Assembly (NCBI GenBank): GCA_029262065.1
Contig: JAJDAC010000017.1
Coordinates: forward strand, 1 to 64,000
Length of the DNA: 64,000 bases
Origin: Candidatus Krumholzibacteriota bacterium
GTDB taxonomy: Bacteria; Krumholzibacteriota; Krumholzibacteriia; JAJRXK01
Reading direction: 5' to 3'
Under the pieces are notes generated by a model that worked only from the letters and a program-made list of their open reading frames with translations, was not told the DNA's origin and searched no databases. Numbering within the stretch: position 1 is the first letter of the stretch; every line of letters starts with the position of its first letter. Both the position numbers and the translations under genes were made by a program. Positions 1 through 8,884 of the stretch are shown here, piece after piece.

Positions 1-492
1 GCCAGCGGCGACATCGACCTGGACGGAAAGGTCGAGGTCGTCTTTCTGACCGACTCGGAGCTGGTGGTGCTGGACGTGAACAATTCGCTGGAGAGCGACG
101 GGTCGAAGCGTTGGCCGATGTACGGTCACGACGCGCAGCGCACCAACTGCGCCAATTGCCAGGTCGACACGGTCACGGGACTCGAGCCATCGTTTGGGCC
201 CAGCTCGGTTTCGTTCGCGGCGCCGTGGCCCAACCCTTCGAGTGGCAACAGCGTGTTTTCCTACCAGCTCCAGGTGCGGGCCACCGTGTCCCTGGACGTC
301 TTCGACGCACGCGGTCGGCGGGTGCGGACGCTGGTGAAGGAAGAGCAGGAACCCGGTGACTATCAGGTTGGTTGGAGCGGAGAGGACAACGCGGGGTCGA
401 AGGTGAGCAGCGGACAATACTTCGGGCGACTGCTGGTTCGTGGAGGGACCTTTGCGGAGCAGCACACTCGAAAGCTCGTCATCACTCACTAG
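1..492 (+). CDS. C-terminal part of a secreted protein with FlgD-like Ig domain (5' end outside window)
   Basis: The open frame runs from base 1 with no stop, so the start lies upstream of the window. The first 25 or so residues (DIDLDGKVEVVFLTDSELVV) look like the end of an FG-GAP/VCBS-type propeller repeat. A linker with two close cysteines (NCANC) follows. The last ~95 residues form a FlgD-like Ig module: the PWPNPSSG opening, the VFDARGRRVRTLV strand pair, the W-x-G-x-D-N-G turn, SGQYF, and a final KLVITH strand. In related phyla this module sits at the C-terminus of exported proteins and may act in surface sorting or attachment. The job of the missing N-terminal part is unknown. Confidence 0.75.
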   Translation, partial: ASGDIDLDGKVEVVFLTDSELVVLDVNNSLESDGSKRWPMYGHDAQRTNCANCQVDTVTGLEPSFGPSSVSFAAPWPNPSSGNSVFSYQLQVRATVSLDVFDARGRRVRTLVKEEQEPGDYQVGWSGEDNAGSKVSSGQYFGRLLVRGGTFAEQHTRKLVITH

Positions 493-686
493 TGCTCACG
501 GTTCACTCACCCCAACGGCGGCCTTCGCTGCGCCGTCCCCTCATGCGGATCGTTCCCACCGATGCGCCCCAGGGCAACTTGTAGACGAAAAGGGGCAGAC
601 CTGGCTCGATCATGAGCCAACGCCGCGGAACTCTGTGGTAGGGTGGAGGGTAGCTTGGCCGGCCATCCTCCCCCCTACGACTGCCC

Positions 687-1280
687 ATGCCCTGGCAAAC
701 AACCCAGCCTTCGCTCATTGCCCGCCTCGGGGATCACCGGGATCACACGGCCTGGCTCGAGTTCGATCGCCGATACGGCGCGCTCATCATCGCCTACGGC
801 CAGCGCCGCGGCCTGTCTCGTGAAGATGCTGAGGACGTGCGGCAGATCGTCCTGGTGAGCCTGTTGCGTGCGATGCAGTCGTTTCAGCTGGATCCCGCCC
901 GGGGACGGTTCCGCAGTTACCTGGGCCGAGTCGTTGCGAACACCATCGTTCGCTATCGCAATCGTCCGCATCGCCGCCGTGAAGACCGGGACATCGACGA
1001 GCTCCTGCAGGAATCGCTGCCGGACGTGCCCCAACTCGACCCGCTCTGGGAAGAGGAGTGGCGACGGCACCACCTGCGCCAGGCAATGCGCACTCTGGAA
1101 CAGTCTTTCGAACCCCGGTCGGTGGCGATCTTCCATCAGTTGATCCAGGGTGAGACCACCGGGCGGGTGGCGGCCAACTTCGGAGTCTCCGTGGAAGCGG
1201 TGCACAAGGTGAAACAGCGGGCGCGCAATCGGCTCATGACAATCGTTGCCCGTCAGCTCCAGGAAGAGGGCGAAGGATGA
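687..1280 (+). CDS. ECF-type RNA polymerase sigma factor
   Basis: A 197-residue sigma-70 family protein with only regions 2 and 4. Region 2 spans about residues 28-92: SREDAEDVRQIVLVSLLRAM is the core-binding helix and DPARGRFRSYLGRVVANTIV the -10 recognition part. Region 4 is a helix-turn-helix at about 141-186 (GRVAANFGVSVEAVHKVKQR). It would direct RNA polymerase to a special promoter set. Its stop overlaps the ATG of the downstream kinase by four bases (ATGA), so the two are translationally coupled. Such ECF/STPK pairs are known in Planctomycetes and related soil bacteria, where the kinase may control the sigma factor. There is no anti-sigma gene next to it. Confidence 0.88.
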   Translation: MPWQTTQPSLIARLGDHRDHTAWLEFDRRYGALIIAYGQRRGLSREDAEDVRQIVLVSLLRAMQSFQLDPARGRFRSYLGRVVANTIVRYRNRPHRRREDRDIDELLQESLPDVPQLDPLWEEEWRRHHLRQAMRTLEQSFEPRSVAIFHQLIQGETTGRVAANFGVSVEAVHKVKQRARNRLMTIVARQLQEEGEG

Positions 1281-3475
1281 ACGGTGATCGAGAGCGGTCG
1301 CGCTGGATCGGTCAGCTCGGTTTCGAGCTGGAGTCGCCGCGGTGGCTGGAGGAATTGAAGGTGGCCCTCGAGCAGCCACCGAACGGCCAACTGAACGGCT
1401 ACGAACTGGTCGAGGAGCTGAAAGGTGGCCAGGCCGTCGTCTACCGTGGGCAGTGTGCAACCGGGCAGGTGGCGATCAAGCGGCTGCGGGCCCCGGGGCT
1501 GCTGGACCACACGGCCCGGCAGCGGTTTCAGCGGGAGATCGAGGTCGTCAGCTCTCTGCGGCATCCGGGCATCGTCGGTGTTTTGGAAGTCGCGGATACC
1601 GGTGAGCACCCGCTTCTGGTGATGGAATGGATCGACGGCCTGCCTGCCACCGAATGGGTCGCGCCCGATGGAGCACGACGCAGTACTTCCGAGATCCTGT
1701 CCCTGTTCCAGAAGATCTGCGAAGCGCTGCTGTTCGCGCACCAGAACGGCGTCATCCATCGCGACCTCAAACCTTCCAACATTCTGGTGGACGAGACGGG
1801 CAACCCTCATCTGCTGGACTTTGGTCTGGCCAAGCTCGTGGACGTGGGGGCACACAATGCCACGCTCACCAACGAAGGGGAGTTTGTCGGAACGCTGGGC
1901 TACTGCTCACCTGAGCAACTTGTGGCCGACGAAGGAACGGTGGATTCGCGCACCGATATCTACTCCCTGGGCGTTCTCCTGTTCGAATGCCTTACGGGTG
2001 AGATGCCCTACCGCCTCGGTCCGTCCATCACGGCAACGATCCAGACCGTCCTCACCGGGACCTCCAGAAAGCCATCCCAGCTGGACCCCAACCTCGATCG
2101 TCAACTGGACGCCATCGTGGACAAGGCCCTGGCCAAGGCGCCAGGAGACCGATATCAGTCCGTCGATGCCTTCTCGGAAGATCTGCTTCGCTACCAGCGG
2201 GGCGCGCCACTCCTCGCCCGGGAGCGATCGACCTGGGACACCCTCAAGCGGCAGGCTCGCTTCCACCGGGGACCACTCCTGGGTGGACTGTTGCTGCTGC
2301 TTCTGCTGATGGGCTTCGGAGCTACCATGGCGGTGTTCCAGCATCGTTCTTCCGAGGCGTTGGCCCGGAGCGAGCGCGTGCAGGCATTCCTGGAACGAGC
2401 GATCACCGGATACTCCGACCCTGGGGCGCCGCCCAACGTTCCGGGTCTGCTGGCGGGCGCCGCGGCGCGCATCGAACAGGAGTTCGTCGACAACCCCGAC
2501 GTGGCCTTGCGCATCCGCAATCGCCTCGCCGAGCGATACATGCAGCTCTCCATGTGGCCCGAGGTGGCCGAGCAGGGGGAAGCAGCCCTGGCCCTGGCCG
2601 ACCGTATCAGCGACCGCGAAGAGCTGGAACTCGTGTGGAGCCGGCACCATCTGGGCCTGGCCCGCGTCCTGATGAACGACCCAGAGGGGTTCGGGGACCT
2701 CGCCACGGCCCAGAGCGAGTATCGGCGTCTGCTGGGAGACGAGCATCCCCGCGTTGCGCAGGTAGACGCCAGCACCGGCACCGGCTATCTGTTCTGCGCT
2801 GGATCCAGATCCCTCGAGCAGGCCGAGTTCCATCTCGCGCGTTCGCTGCAGACCTTCGAACGCTCCGATCAGCAAGCTTCCCTTGAACCCGCCAGCGTGC
2901 TGCGATTCCTGGGTATTCTCCGGCAGCGCCAGGGACGGTTCGAAGAGGGGATCCTGTTGTTCCGACGAGCCCTCGCGGATTGCGAGGCAATGGGTGCGCA
3001 GAACCATACCGTTGCCATTGCCAGCCTCGAAGGCATCGGCCAAGCTCTCAGCAGTCTGGGCCGATTCGAAGAGGCAACCGAATACCTGCTCCAGGCCATT
3101 GCCTCCCGCCAGGGGGGCAGCGACGACATGCTCCCGGCATGCTATGCCAATCTCGCCACGGCGTACACGAGGCTGGCTCGCTTCGACGAGGCCCTGGCCC
3201 GGTACCACCAGGCCATCGCCGCTCGGTGCCGCCGCCTGGCGGAGAAGTACCCGACGCATCGGGCATCGTTGGATGTTCTGGCGGCGCGAATCCTGAGCAG
3301 CGGCCTGGAACCCGAGGACGTGGCGCAGCTGCGGGACGCCTTTGCTGCGACCGAGCCCTATGTTCTGAACCTGCTCCGATTCACCGCCGACAGGATCGTC
3401 GCGGTTCAGGAGCGCAGGGGCGAGAAGGCCGCCGCGGCAGAGCTTCGCGGCGCCCTTCTCGCTGCCCTGCCCTAG
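1277..3475 (+). CDS. Membrane-anchored Ser/Thr protein kinase with C-terminal TPR region
   Basis: A 732-residue Hanks-type kinase. A glycine-loop-like segment lies at about 48-55 (LKGGQAVV), the ATP lysine at K68 (VAIKRL), a conserved glutamate in QREIE, the catalytic loop HRDLKPSN at 161-168, the DFG triplet at 181-183 and a SPEQ activation-segment motif at about 211. A single hydrophobic segment at about 332-354 (rich in Leu) anchors it in the inner membrane. The rest (~360-732) is helical with tetratricopeptide-like repeats (RFEEGILLFRRAL, RFEEATEYLLQAI, RFDEALARYHQAI) and would face the periplasm as a binding platform. Co-translated with the ECF sigma factor, its probable partner. It converges on the next gene with one base between stops. 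Confidence 0.9.
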   Translation: MNGDRERSRWIGQLGFELESPRWLEELKVALEQPPNGQLNGYELVEELKGGQAVVYRGQCATGQVAIKRLRAPGLLDHTARQRFQREIEVVSSLRHPGIVGVLEVADTGEHPLLVMEWIDGLPATEWVAPDGARRSTSEILSLFQKICEALLFAHQNGVIHRDLKPSNILVDETGNPHLLDFGLAKLVDVGAHNATLTNEGEFVGTLGYCSPEQLVADEGTVDSRTDIYSLGVLLFECLTGEMPYRLGPSITATIQTVLTGTSRKPSQLDPNLDRQLDAIVDKALAKAPGDRYQSVDAFSEDLLRYQRGAPLLARERSTWDTLKRQARFHRGPLLGGLLLLLLLMGFGATMAVFQHRSSEALARSERVQAFLERAITGYSDPGAPPNVPGLLAGAAARIEQEFVDNPDVALRIRNRLAERYMQLSMWPEVAEQGEAALALADRISDREELELVWSRHHLGLARVLMNDPEGFGDLATAQSEYRRLLGDEHPRVAQVDASTGTGYLFCAGSRSLEQAEFHLARSLQTFERSDQQASLEPASVLRFLGILRQRQGRFEEGILLFRRALADCEAMGAQNHTVAIASLEGIGQALSSLGRFEEATEYLLQAIASRQGGSDDMLPACYANLATAYTRLARFDEALARYHQAIAARCRRLAEKYPTHRASLDVLAARILSSGLEPEDVAQLRDAFAATEPYVLNLLRFTADRIVAVQERRGEKAAAAELRGALLAALP

Positions 3476-3476
3476 T

Positions 3477-6152
3477 TCACCGGACCAGCAGCACCCGCCG
3501 CGTCTCGGCGACTCCCCCCGCCGAGATCTGTACGAAGTAGGGCCCTGAAGCCACGGTCACCCCGCGGGCATCTCTCCCGTCCCAGGTCACCGACTGCAGC
3601 CCGACCCCCACCTGGGCCCACCCGAGGTCCTGGATCCGCTGACCCATGGTGTTGAACACGGCCACGCTCACGGGCAGATCGCGCAACAGCTCATAGCGAA
3701 GGGTGACGCTGCTGCCGAAGGGCGTCGGGCCGACGGACTGGATCCGGAAGAAAGCCGCGGTTTGCGGTGGGCCCACTGCCGTGGGAAGTGCGTCCATAGC
3801 GGGGCTCACCCAAACTCCGCGCCCGAGGGTGGCCAGTCGGATCGTTCGGGTTGCCTCGTGGTAGTGGATGTCGTGTGCGTAAACGAAAGGCAAGCCGTCG
3901 TTCCATTGCTGCCAGGAGCCGCCGGCGTTCGTGGAGACGAACACGCCCAGCTCCGTGGCAAGGTACAGATGGTCGGCATTGAAGGGGCTGATGGCGATGG
4001 CGTAGGTAAAGATGTCGGGAAGATTTCCGGTGATGTTGGTCCACGTGGCTCCGAAGTCGAACGATTTCTTGACGTGGTCGGAGTTGGGAAACGCGCTGTT
4101 GCGGGTGGCGTACACAACCCCCGAGGTAAACGGACAAGCTTCGAGGTCGGTGACCCGCCAGGTGGGGATTGTCGAGTGGTTGATGGGAGCCCAACTCGCT
4201 CCCGCATTGAAGCTCCTCCAGATCGTCCAGCTCGACGACGTGTATGCGTGTGCATACACGATGTCCGGGTTGACTCGGTCCAGCCCGATCGTCATGACAT
4301 TCGCCGCATTGGCACTCACCGACCAGTTGGTCCCGCCATTGGTGGTCTTGTAGATGCGGCTCGTGCTGGCCGTGTAGAGCGTCAGATCGTCCGTCGGATG
4401 GATCACCGTGGGCGAAATGAACGGACCTGACTCCATGATGCCGGCATTGATGCCGATGGGCTGCGCGGCGAACGTGCCACTGGAAAAAGATTTGACGTGG
4501 TTTCCGTTCTGAAGATCGCCATAGATGATGTTGACGTTGTCGTGGTCCCAGTTCACCGCGCACCCGTCGTTCGTGGTCCAGCGCGTCCAGCGGGTGTTTC
4601 CCCCGGTGTGGTCCAGTCGTTGCAGACCGTGGTCCTGGAATCCTGCCACCAACTGGTTGCCATCACCGGAGAAACTGGCCACCCGGTAGATCATGGAGGT
4701 CACCAGACCCGTGCACGCCGGATCCCACCACTGGCCCGAGTCGGTCGATTTGAAGACGCCCCCGTCGTTGAACGCGTAGACGGTGGTGTCATCGGACGGA
4801 TCGAAGCCAAAGGCGAAGTGGTCCACGTAGGTGAGGCCGTCGTTGTTCACGCCGATGCCATTGGAAAGATAGTCATGCCATGTCCAGCTCTGGCCGCCGT
4901 TCTCGGTCCTCCACGCCTGGACCCCTCCCACCAGCAACAGGTCGGGGTCGACGGGGGAAACCTGGATGGCGTTGAACAGCCAACCCACGCAACCGGTGGA
5001 CTGCCCCGGCTGACACATGAAGTTGGGCGTGCCGTTGAGCTTCATCCACGTGTCCCCGCCATCATTTGTCCGGTAGAGCCCCTCGAGGCCCAGCGTCGTG
5101 GAGTGAGCAATGGCGGTGTACAGTACATCAGGGGATCCGTCGCAGATCGTCAGGCTCGTCTGTGCCATCACAGTGCCGTTGGGGAGGCCGTTGCTGAGTC
5201 GGGTGTACGACTGTCCGGAGTTCGTGCTGCGATAGATGCCATCTCCCTGGACGGCCGCGTAGACGGTTTGCGGCGCGCTCTTGTTGAGGACAAGCGCACT
5301 GGTTTCGCCCGAGATCCGAAGGATCCAATTGAGTCCACCATCGGTGGAGAGCCACGTCCCGTTGGTAGCGGCCAGGTGTATTCGACTTCCATCGGTGGGA
5401 TCCCAGACCAGATCGTAGGTGGACACGCCCGCGGACTCGTTGAACGGATACGAGAAGTTGGTGGGCTGGAACGTGAGTCCGCCATCGGTGGACCGCAGCA
5501 CTCCAACTCCCGGTTTCAGGTTCAGGGTGTTGGCCCAGCCCGAACCGGTGCCGATCAGGATCTGGTCCGGGTCCTGCGGATTGATGGCGATGCTCGAGAT
5601 GCGCAAGGATGGGATCTGATCGGTGAGGGGAAACCACTGCGCACCGCCATCGACGGTCTTCCAGAGCCCGCCTCCGTTGGATCCGACGAAGAGAACCTGG
5701 GAGTCGTTTGGGTGAAAGGCGTGCGAAAGAATTCTGCCGCCGAGATCGTTCAGGGTGTCCGGCCCCCACGATTCCCAAGCGGCGGCCATCCGTTTCCCGG
5801 ACTGGCCCAATGCCATCTCGCGGCTCCTGAGATAGGCAGCCCAGCGACGCTGAGGATCCACTTCCCCCCGGTGATTTCGGTTCTGTTCGTAGAACCACCG
5901 GCTGCGCTGGTACGGAAGGTAGCCCGTCCCGGACATGTTGCCCGGGGAGTGCCCCTTCGAGAAATAGTGCTCCTGGTAGAAGGCATCGAACTCTTGCAGG
6001 GCCTGCTCGGCCTGTCGGCCGGCGGGGCTGAACTGCTCGGGGTCGAGGCCATCGGGGGCGGCTTGGCCACTGGAGGGGGAGAGGACGTTCATCGGTACGA
6101 GAAGCAGGCCCACGAGGGTGGGCAGCGGAGTTCGGCGCAGAATCGCGAACAT
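3477..6152 (-). CDS. Exported sortilin/BNR-type beta-propeller protein with C-terminal FlgD-like domain
   Basis: An 891-residue protein with an N-terminal signal peptide (residues 1-32, ending SSGQAAP). The body holds many repeats of the Asp-box/VPS10 type: S-T-D-G-G-x-T/N-W or close variants (KTVDGGAQWFPL, RSTDGGLTFQP, RTNDGGDTWMKL, KTTNGGTNWSVS, KSFDFGATWTNI). This predicts one or two beta-propellers as in sortilins and glycosyl-hydrolase-related exoproteins. No catalytic residues of a known hydrolase are obvious. The last ~90 residues (GPTPFGSSVTLRY to VLLVR) form a FlgD-like Ig domain like the one at the start of the window, fitting surface display or secretion. The physiological substrate is unknown. 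Confidence 0.82.
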   Translation of the reverse strand: MFAILRRTPLPTLVGLLLVPMNVLSPSSGQAAPDGLDPEQFSPAGRQAEQALQEFDAFYQEHYFSKGHSPGNMSGTGYLPYQRSRWFYEQNRNHRGEVDPQRRWAAYLRSREMALGQSGKRMAAAWESWGPDTLNDLGGRILSHAFHPNDSQVLFVGSNGGGLWKTVDGGAQWFPLTDQIPSLRISSIAINPQDPDQILIGTGSGWANTLNLKPGVGVLRSTDGGLTFQPTNFSYPFNESAGVSTYDLVWDPTDGSRIHLAATNGTWLSTDGGLNWILRISGETSALVLNKSAPQTVYAAVQGDGIYRSTNSGQSYTRLSNGLPNGTVMAQTSLTICDGSPDVLYTAIAHSTTLGLEGLYRTNDGGDTWMKLNGTPNFMCQPGQSTGCVGWLFNAIQVSPVDPDLLLVGGVQAWRTENGGQSWTWHDYLSNGIGVNNDGLTYVDHFAFGFDPSDDTTVYAFNDGGVFKSTDSGQWWDPACTGLVTSMIYRVASFSGDGNQLVAGFQDHGLQRLDHTGGNTRWTRWTTNDGCAVNWDHDNVNIIYGDLQNGNHVKSFSSGTFAAQPIGINAGIMESGPFISPTVIHPTDDLTLYTASTSRIYKTTNGGTNWSVSANAANVMTIGLDRVNPDIVYAHAYTSSSWTIWRSFNAGASWAPINHSTIPTWRVTDLEACPFTSGVVYATRNSAFPNSDHVKKSFDFGATWTNITGNLPDIFTYAIAISPFNADHLYLATELGVFVSTNAGGSWQQWNDGLPFVYAHDIHYHEATRTIRLATLGRGVWVSPAMDALPTAVGPPQTAAFFRIQSVGPTPFGSSVTLRYELLRDLPVSVAVFNTMGQRIQDLGWAQVGVGLQSVTWDGRDARGVTVASGPYFVQISAGGVAETRRVLLVR

Positions 6153-6413
6153 GGCGAATCCTTCCGGAAATGAACCCTTGGAGGCTGGTGGATAGGCGGT
6201 GGGGATTGCCTCACCAACCCATAGTCATCCCGGCGAGCGATCTGGACACCCGATCTCCAACCGTCTCAGGGCCGACCAAACTGGCTGCGATACCACTAGC
6301 TCTCGTCATAGTCCCGGGCGACGGGTATGCGTCGACGGATTGCCGAAGCGATGATTGATAGCGGCGGGTACAAGCTGCCGGCGTAGTCGCGGCGCGCGCG
6401 ACTTTCGAGTGAA

Positions 6414-6445
6414 GAATCCCCCCGGTTTTAGTACCGGGGGGATTC
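6414..6445. terminator. Perfect 12-bp GC-rich hairpin
   Basis: GAATCCCCCCGG and CCGGGGGGATTC are perfect inverted repeats with an 8-base loop (ttttagta). A short T-rich run (ctccttttg) follows on the plus strand. It could stop transcripts entering the gap, or be part of a dispersed palindromic element. No gene ends directly beside it. Confidence 0.45.
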
Positions 6446-6465
6446 TCCTTTTGAGTCACCGGGGG

Positions 6466-6580
6466 GCTGGATGGACGCTCGTAGCTGTCGACCAAACGAC
6501 ATGCATTGGATTGACGTTTGCAGTTGTCGACCAAACGACGCGAGCTGGATGGACGCTCGGGGTTTCCGAGAAACCTCGGA
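6466..6580. repeat. Short tandem degenerate repeats (~39-bp unit)
   Basis: Two full units share the core GTCGACCAAACGAC (6487-6500 and 6526-6539) preceded by a TGGATGGACGCTCG/TGGATTGACGTTTG stretch. A third unit starts identically (GCTGGATGGACGCTCG at 6544) but diverges. The core contains the palindrome GTCGAC. Function unknown. It resembles dispersed intergenic repeats rather than coding sequence. Confidence 0.6.
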
Positions 6581-6730
6581 ACGAGGCGCAAGAAGGCCAC
6601 GTCGGCAATCGGCACGGTCCAGAATCTTCGGAGGAATGACATCGCTTGGTCCGCAACTGGGAGCTGCGACACGCAACGAAAGGATTGTACCAAGATACAC
6701 AAGTCGATTCTATTGGTCATATGGCCCGAC

Positions 6731-6747
6731 CGCGTAGTGTCCGAAAA
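6731..6747. repeat. Solo copy of an insertion-sequence end
   Basis: The 17 bases cgcgtagtgtccgaaaa are identical to the outer part of the 26-bp inverted repeat bounding the insertion sequence at 15406-16573. No matching transposase of that type lies here, so this is a remnant end or a recombination scar. The identity stops at base 6748, where the IS256-type fragment begins. Confidence 0.65.
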
Positions 6748-6748
6748 A

Positions 6749-6951
6749 GGCGATGACCTTGTCGTCGAAGCCCGGCAATCTACGGCGGCCTTTGGGGACG
6801 AGCTTAGGATCGAAACTGCCGTCGCGGTCGCGTGGCACCTCGATCTCGCTAACACAGAAATCAGCACAGTCCCGACCGAACCGACGATCCGGTACGCTCG
6901 AGTCTCTCGCTCGTTGAAAGAGGCTTCGAAAAGCTCGAGGAGTCGCTTCAT
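6749..6951 (-). pseudogene. IS256-family (mutator) transposase fragment
   Basis: The minus strand encodes about 35 residues typical of IS256-family transposases ([20 protein letters not shown] then [13 protein letters not shown]). This is the well-conserved stretch before the catalytic core. Upstream, in another frame, TVLIS-like residues and [14 protein letters not shown] may continue the N-terminal part, implying a frameshift. The reading is cut off where the IS end at 6731-6747 begins. The catalytic DDE residues are absent, so it cannot be active. Confidence 0.72.
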
Positions 6952-7037
6952 GCTGAAGATCCGTCCTGCTCCGGTGGTGACGCTACTCGACGCCAATGTC
7001 CTTTGATGCGTCGCACGCTTCTTCGTCAGGTCAGTAC

Positions 7038-7868
7038 CTACTGCACGATCACCTCGTTCAGCAGCGCCGTGTTGGCCATCGACCATTTGCCGTCGCCGCT
7101 GCGAAAGAGCGTATCGACCGCCCCGACTCTTTCTACCACGCCCTTGCGCCCGGCAACCTCAACTGACTTGCCTTCGGGCAGGAGTTTGCGCAGGGCATGC
7201 CCGGCGAGAATGTGGGTCACCAGCGGGCGGGCCCCCATGGCGAAGGTGAGGCCAAGGGTAATTCCCAGCGTTGCCAACACGGTAGTGATTACCGTGACGA
7301 GGATATTGGTGTCTACTCCCACGTGCTCGAGGGCGAGGACCCAGGTCAATAGGACGACCACGGCATGCGCTACTGTCCCCAATTGAGTCGCTTGCGCCAG
7401 GTTGGCCACCATACCCGCGGAGCGGACCAGGTTCTGGACGAGTCGGCCCAGCACGCTGCCGAGAACGATGATGACAAGAGCCGTAGCCACGCTCGGAAGG
7501 TAGACGACCAGTCGATCGACGGTTGCCGATATTGCCCGTAGCCCCAGGGCTTCGAGCGCGGACAGGACGAACGTGAGCATCAGCATCCACCAAACGATAC
7601 CGGCCACGATCGCCGATGGTTCCGACTTCACTCTTGCCCTTCGCAGGCCTTCGGAAACTCGGATCTGCTCGGCCGCACGGTCGAAGCCGACGCGCCGCAG
7701 TGCGCGTCGGATCACGGCCGCCACGAGCCGGGATACCCCGAAACCCACCAGAAGAATGAGGATTGCGCCCAACAACGTTGGCAAGAGATCAACGGATCTG
7801 GCCACGAGTTCTGTGAAGGAATCTGCGACGGCTTGGCGCCAGGCCTCTATATCTATGATCTTGCTCAT
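7038..7868 (-). CDS. MscS-like mechanosensitive channel family membrane protein
   Basis: 276 residues from the ATG at 7868, chosen because GGAG precedes it and the 31 upstream codons look non-coding. Several hydrophobic helices are visible: LLPTLLGAILILLVGFGVSRLV, IVAGIVWWMLMLTFVLSAL, YLPSVATALVIIVLGSVLG, VVVLLTWVLAL and a glycine-rich ILVTVITTVLATLGITLG. The 'conserved TM helix' pattern (P-x-L/V-x(n)-I-L-x-G) is found in small MscS relatives. The C-terminal part is short (KSVEVAGRKGVVERVGAVDT), like the first strands of an MscS beta domain, and the large cytoplasmic vestibule is missing. Likely an inner-membrane channel releasing solutes on turgor change. Divergent from the mgtE pair. Confidence 0.75.
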   Translation of the reverse strand: MSKIIDIEAWRQAVADSFTELVARSVDLLPTLLGAILILLVGFGVSRLVAAVIRRALRRVGFDRAAEQIRVSEGLRRARVKSEPSAIVAGIVWWMLMLTFVLSALEALGLRAISATVDRLVVYLPSVATALVIIVLGSVLGRLVQNLVRSAGMVANLAQATQLGTVAHAVVVLLTWVLALEHVGVDTNILVTVITTVLATLGITLGLTFAMGARPLVTHILAGHALRKLLPEGKSVEVAGRKGVVERVGAVDTLFRSGDGKWSMANTALLNEVIVQ

Positions 7869-8020
7869 GGCGGCTCTCCTGGGGGCGGGTCCTGGGTATT
7901 GACTGCAAGGAAACCGAGACCGGAACATCGGCAGAGACAGCATACGGGTTTCCGGGCACAATTCACCTCCGAAGCATCGGTCGTTGCTTGCGACCGCGCG
8001 CCACAGTCGGAGGAAGACCG

Positions 8021-8884
8021 ATGGACATTCGACGCCGCCTCGCTACCGATTTCGCCTCTGAACACCCGGCCCAGGCGGCCAGCGTGCTGGACGGTCGGCC
8101 GGTTCTTGAAGTTGCTCCCGTACTTGCGTCGCTTCCTCGCGCCATCGGCGCCAAGGTGTTGCAGAAACTGTCGCCGGGGGTTGCTCGTCAGGTTCTGGAA
8201 TCGCTCGAACCGCAGGCGGCCGCCGAGATCGTGACCAGCATGCCGCTGGAAGCGGTGGCGGCGGCACTCCGAGGTATCGATGAAGATCGGCGAGAAGCCA
8301 TCTTGTCCGGATTGGAAGTTGAGTTCGCCGACGACCTGCGAACCGTCATTGAGTGTCCGCCGGGAACGGCCGGCGCCGTCATGGATCCGCGCTCGGTCGC
8401 GTTGCCGGCCGACCTGACCGTGGCAGAGGCCATGAGCATCTTGCAGCGCCAGGCCCAATACGTTCTGTACAACGTCTACACCGTCGATCGAGATGGAATG
8501 CTGATCGGCGTCTTCAATCTGCAGGCGCTGATGGCCGCCTCGTCGCGTGACCTGGTCTCGACGATCATGCAACCGGCCAACCACCGGCTGTTGGTCACGG
8601 CCGATCACCGCGCCATCGTAGAACACGAGGGGTGGCGTACCGTGTACTCCCTGCCCGTGGTGAACGAGAAGGGTCAGTACGTGGGAGCTATCCGGTATCG
8701 AACTCTGCGTCGCCTCGAGTCCGAGTCCAGCCGGGCAGGTACCGAGGCTGTCACGGCGGCTGCCCTGGGAGATCTGTTCCGCACGGGCATTGGCGGGGTC
8801 ATCGAGGCCCTGTCGGGAATGGTAGGCGCGCCCGGCTCCGAGGGCGGTCGAGGGCCGACGCCACCGAAGGGAGTGGAATCATGA
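8021..8884 (+). CDS. MgtE N-domain plus CBS-domain protein lacking the membrane channel
   Basis: 287 residues from the ATG at 8021, which has a strong ribosome site (GGAGGAAGACC). Residues ~20-125 are the helical MgtE_N superhelix (VLDGRPVLEVAPVLASLPRA; ALRGIDEDRREAILSGL). Residues ~115-235 are a CBS pair starting CPPGTAGAVMDPRSVALPAD and including a nucleotide/Mg-sensing-type second CBS (YSLPVVNEKGQYVGAIRYRT). Transmembrane helices are absent. Its stop overlaps the ATG of the full-length MgtE by four bases. By family knowledge these domains sense cytosolic Mg2+ and gate the pore, so this could be a soluble regulatory subunit or a second gating ring. That role is inference. Confidence 0.85.
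   Translation: MDIRRRLATDFASEHPAQAASVLDGRPVLEVAPVLASLPRAIGAKVLQKLSPGVARQVLESLEPQAAAEIVTSMPLEAVAAALRGIDEDRREAILSGLEVEFADDLRTVIECPPGTAGAVMDPRSVALPADLTVAEAMSILQRQAQYVLYNVYTVDRDGMLIGVFNLQALMAASSRDLVSTIMQPANHRLLVTADHRAIVEHEGWRTVYSLPVVNEKGQYVGAIRYRTLRRLESESSRAGTEAVTAAALGDLFRTGIGGVIEALSGMVGAPGSEGGRGPTPPKGVES

Larger units (their letters stand above)
6153..7037. other. Repeat-rich intergenic region with decayed mobile DNA
   Basis: This 885-base gap has no intact gene. From left to right it holds unassigned sequence, a 12-bp perfect hairpin (6414-6445), short direct repeats of ~39 bp (6466-6580), unassigned sequence, a 17-bp copy of the insertion-sequence end found at 15406 (6731-6747), and a transposase remnant on the minus strand (6749-6951). 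Open frames across it show no protein-like composition outside the transposase fragment. Confidence 0.7.

Noticed and set aside
1907-3259. 450-codon open frame on the minus strand
   Set aside because: Shadow of the Ser/Thr kinase TPR region. High GC gives long antisense frames.
4497-6173. 558-codon open frame on the plus strand
   Set aside because: Antisense shadow of the propeller protein at 3477-6152. It has no domain-like sequence, while the minus strand has a signal peptide and repeats.
6211-7086. 291-codon minus-strand frame in the repeat-rich gap
   Set aside because: Runs across the hairpin, direct repeats and transposase remnant in mixed frames. Only a short part resembles a transposase.
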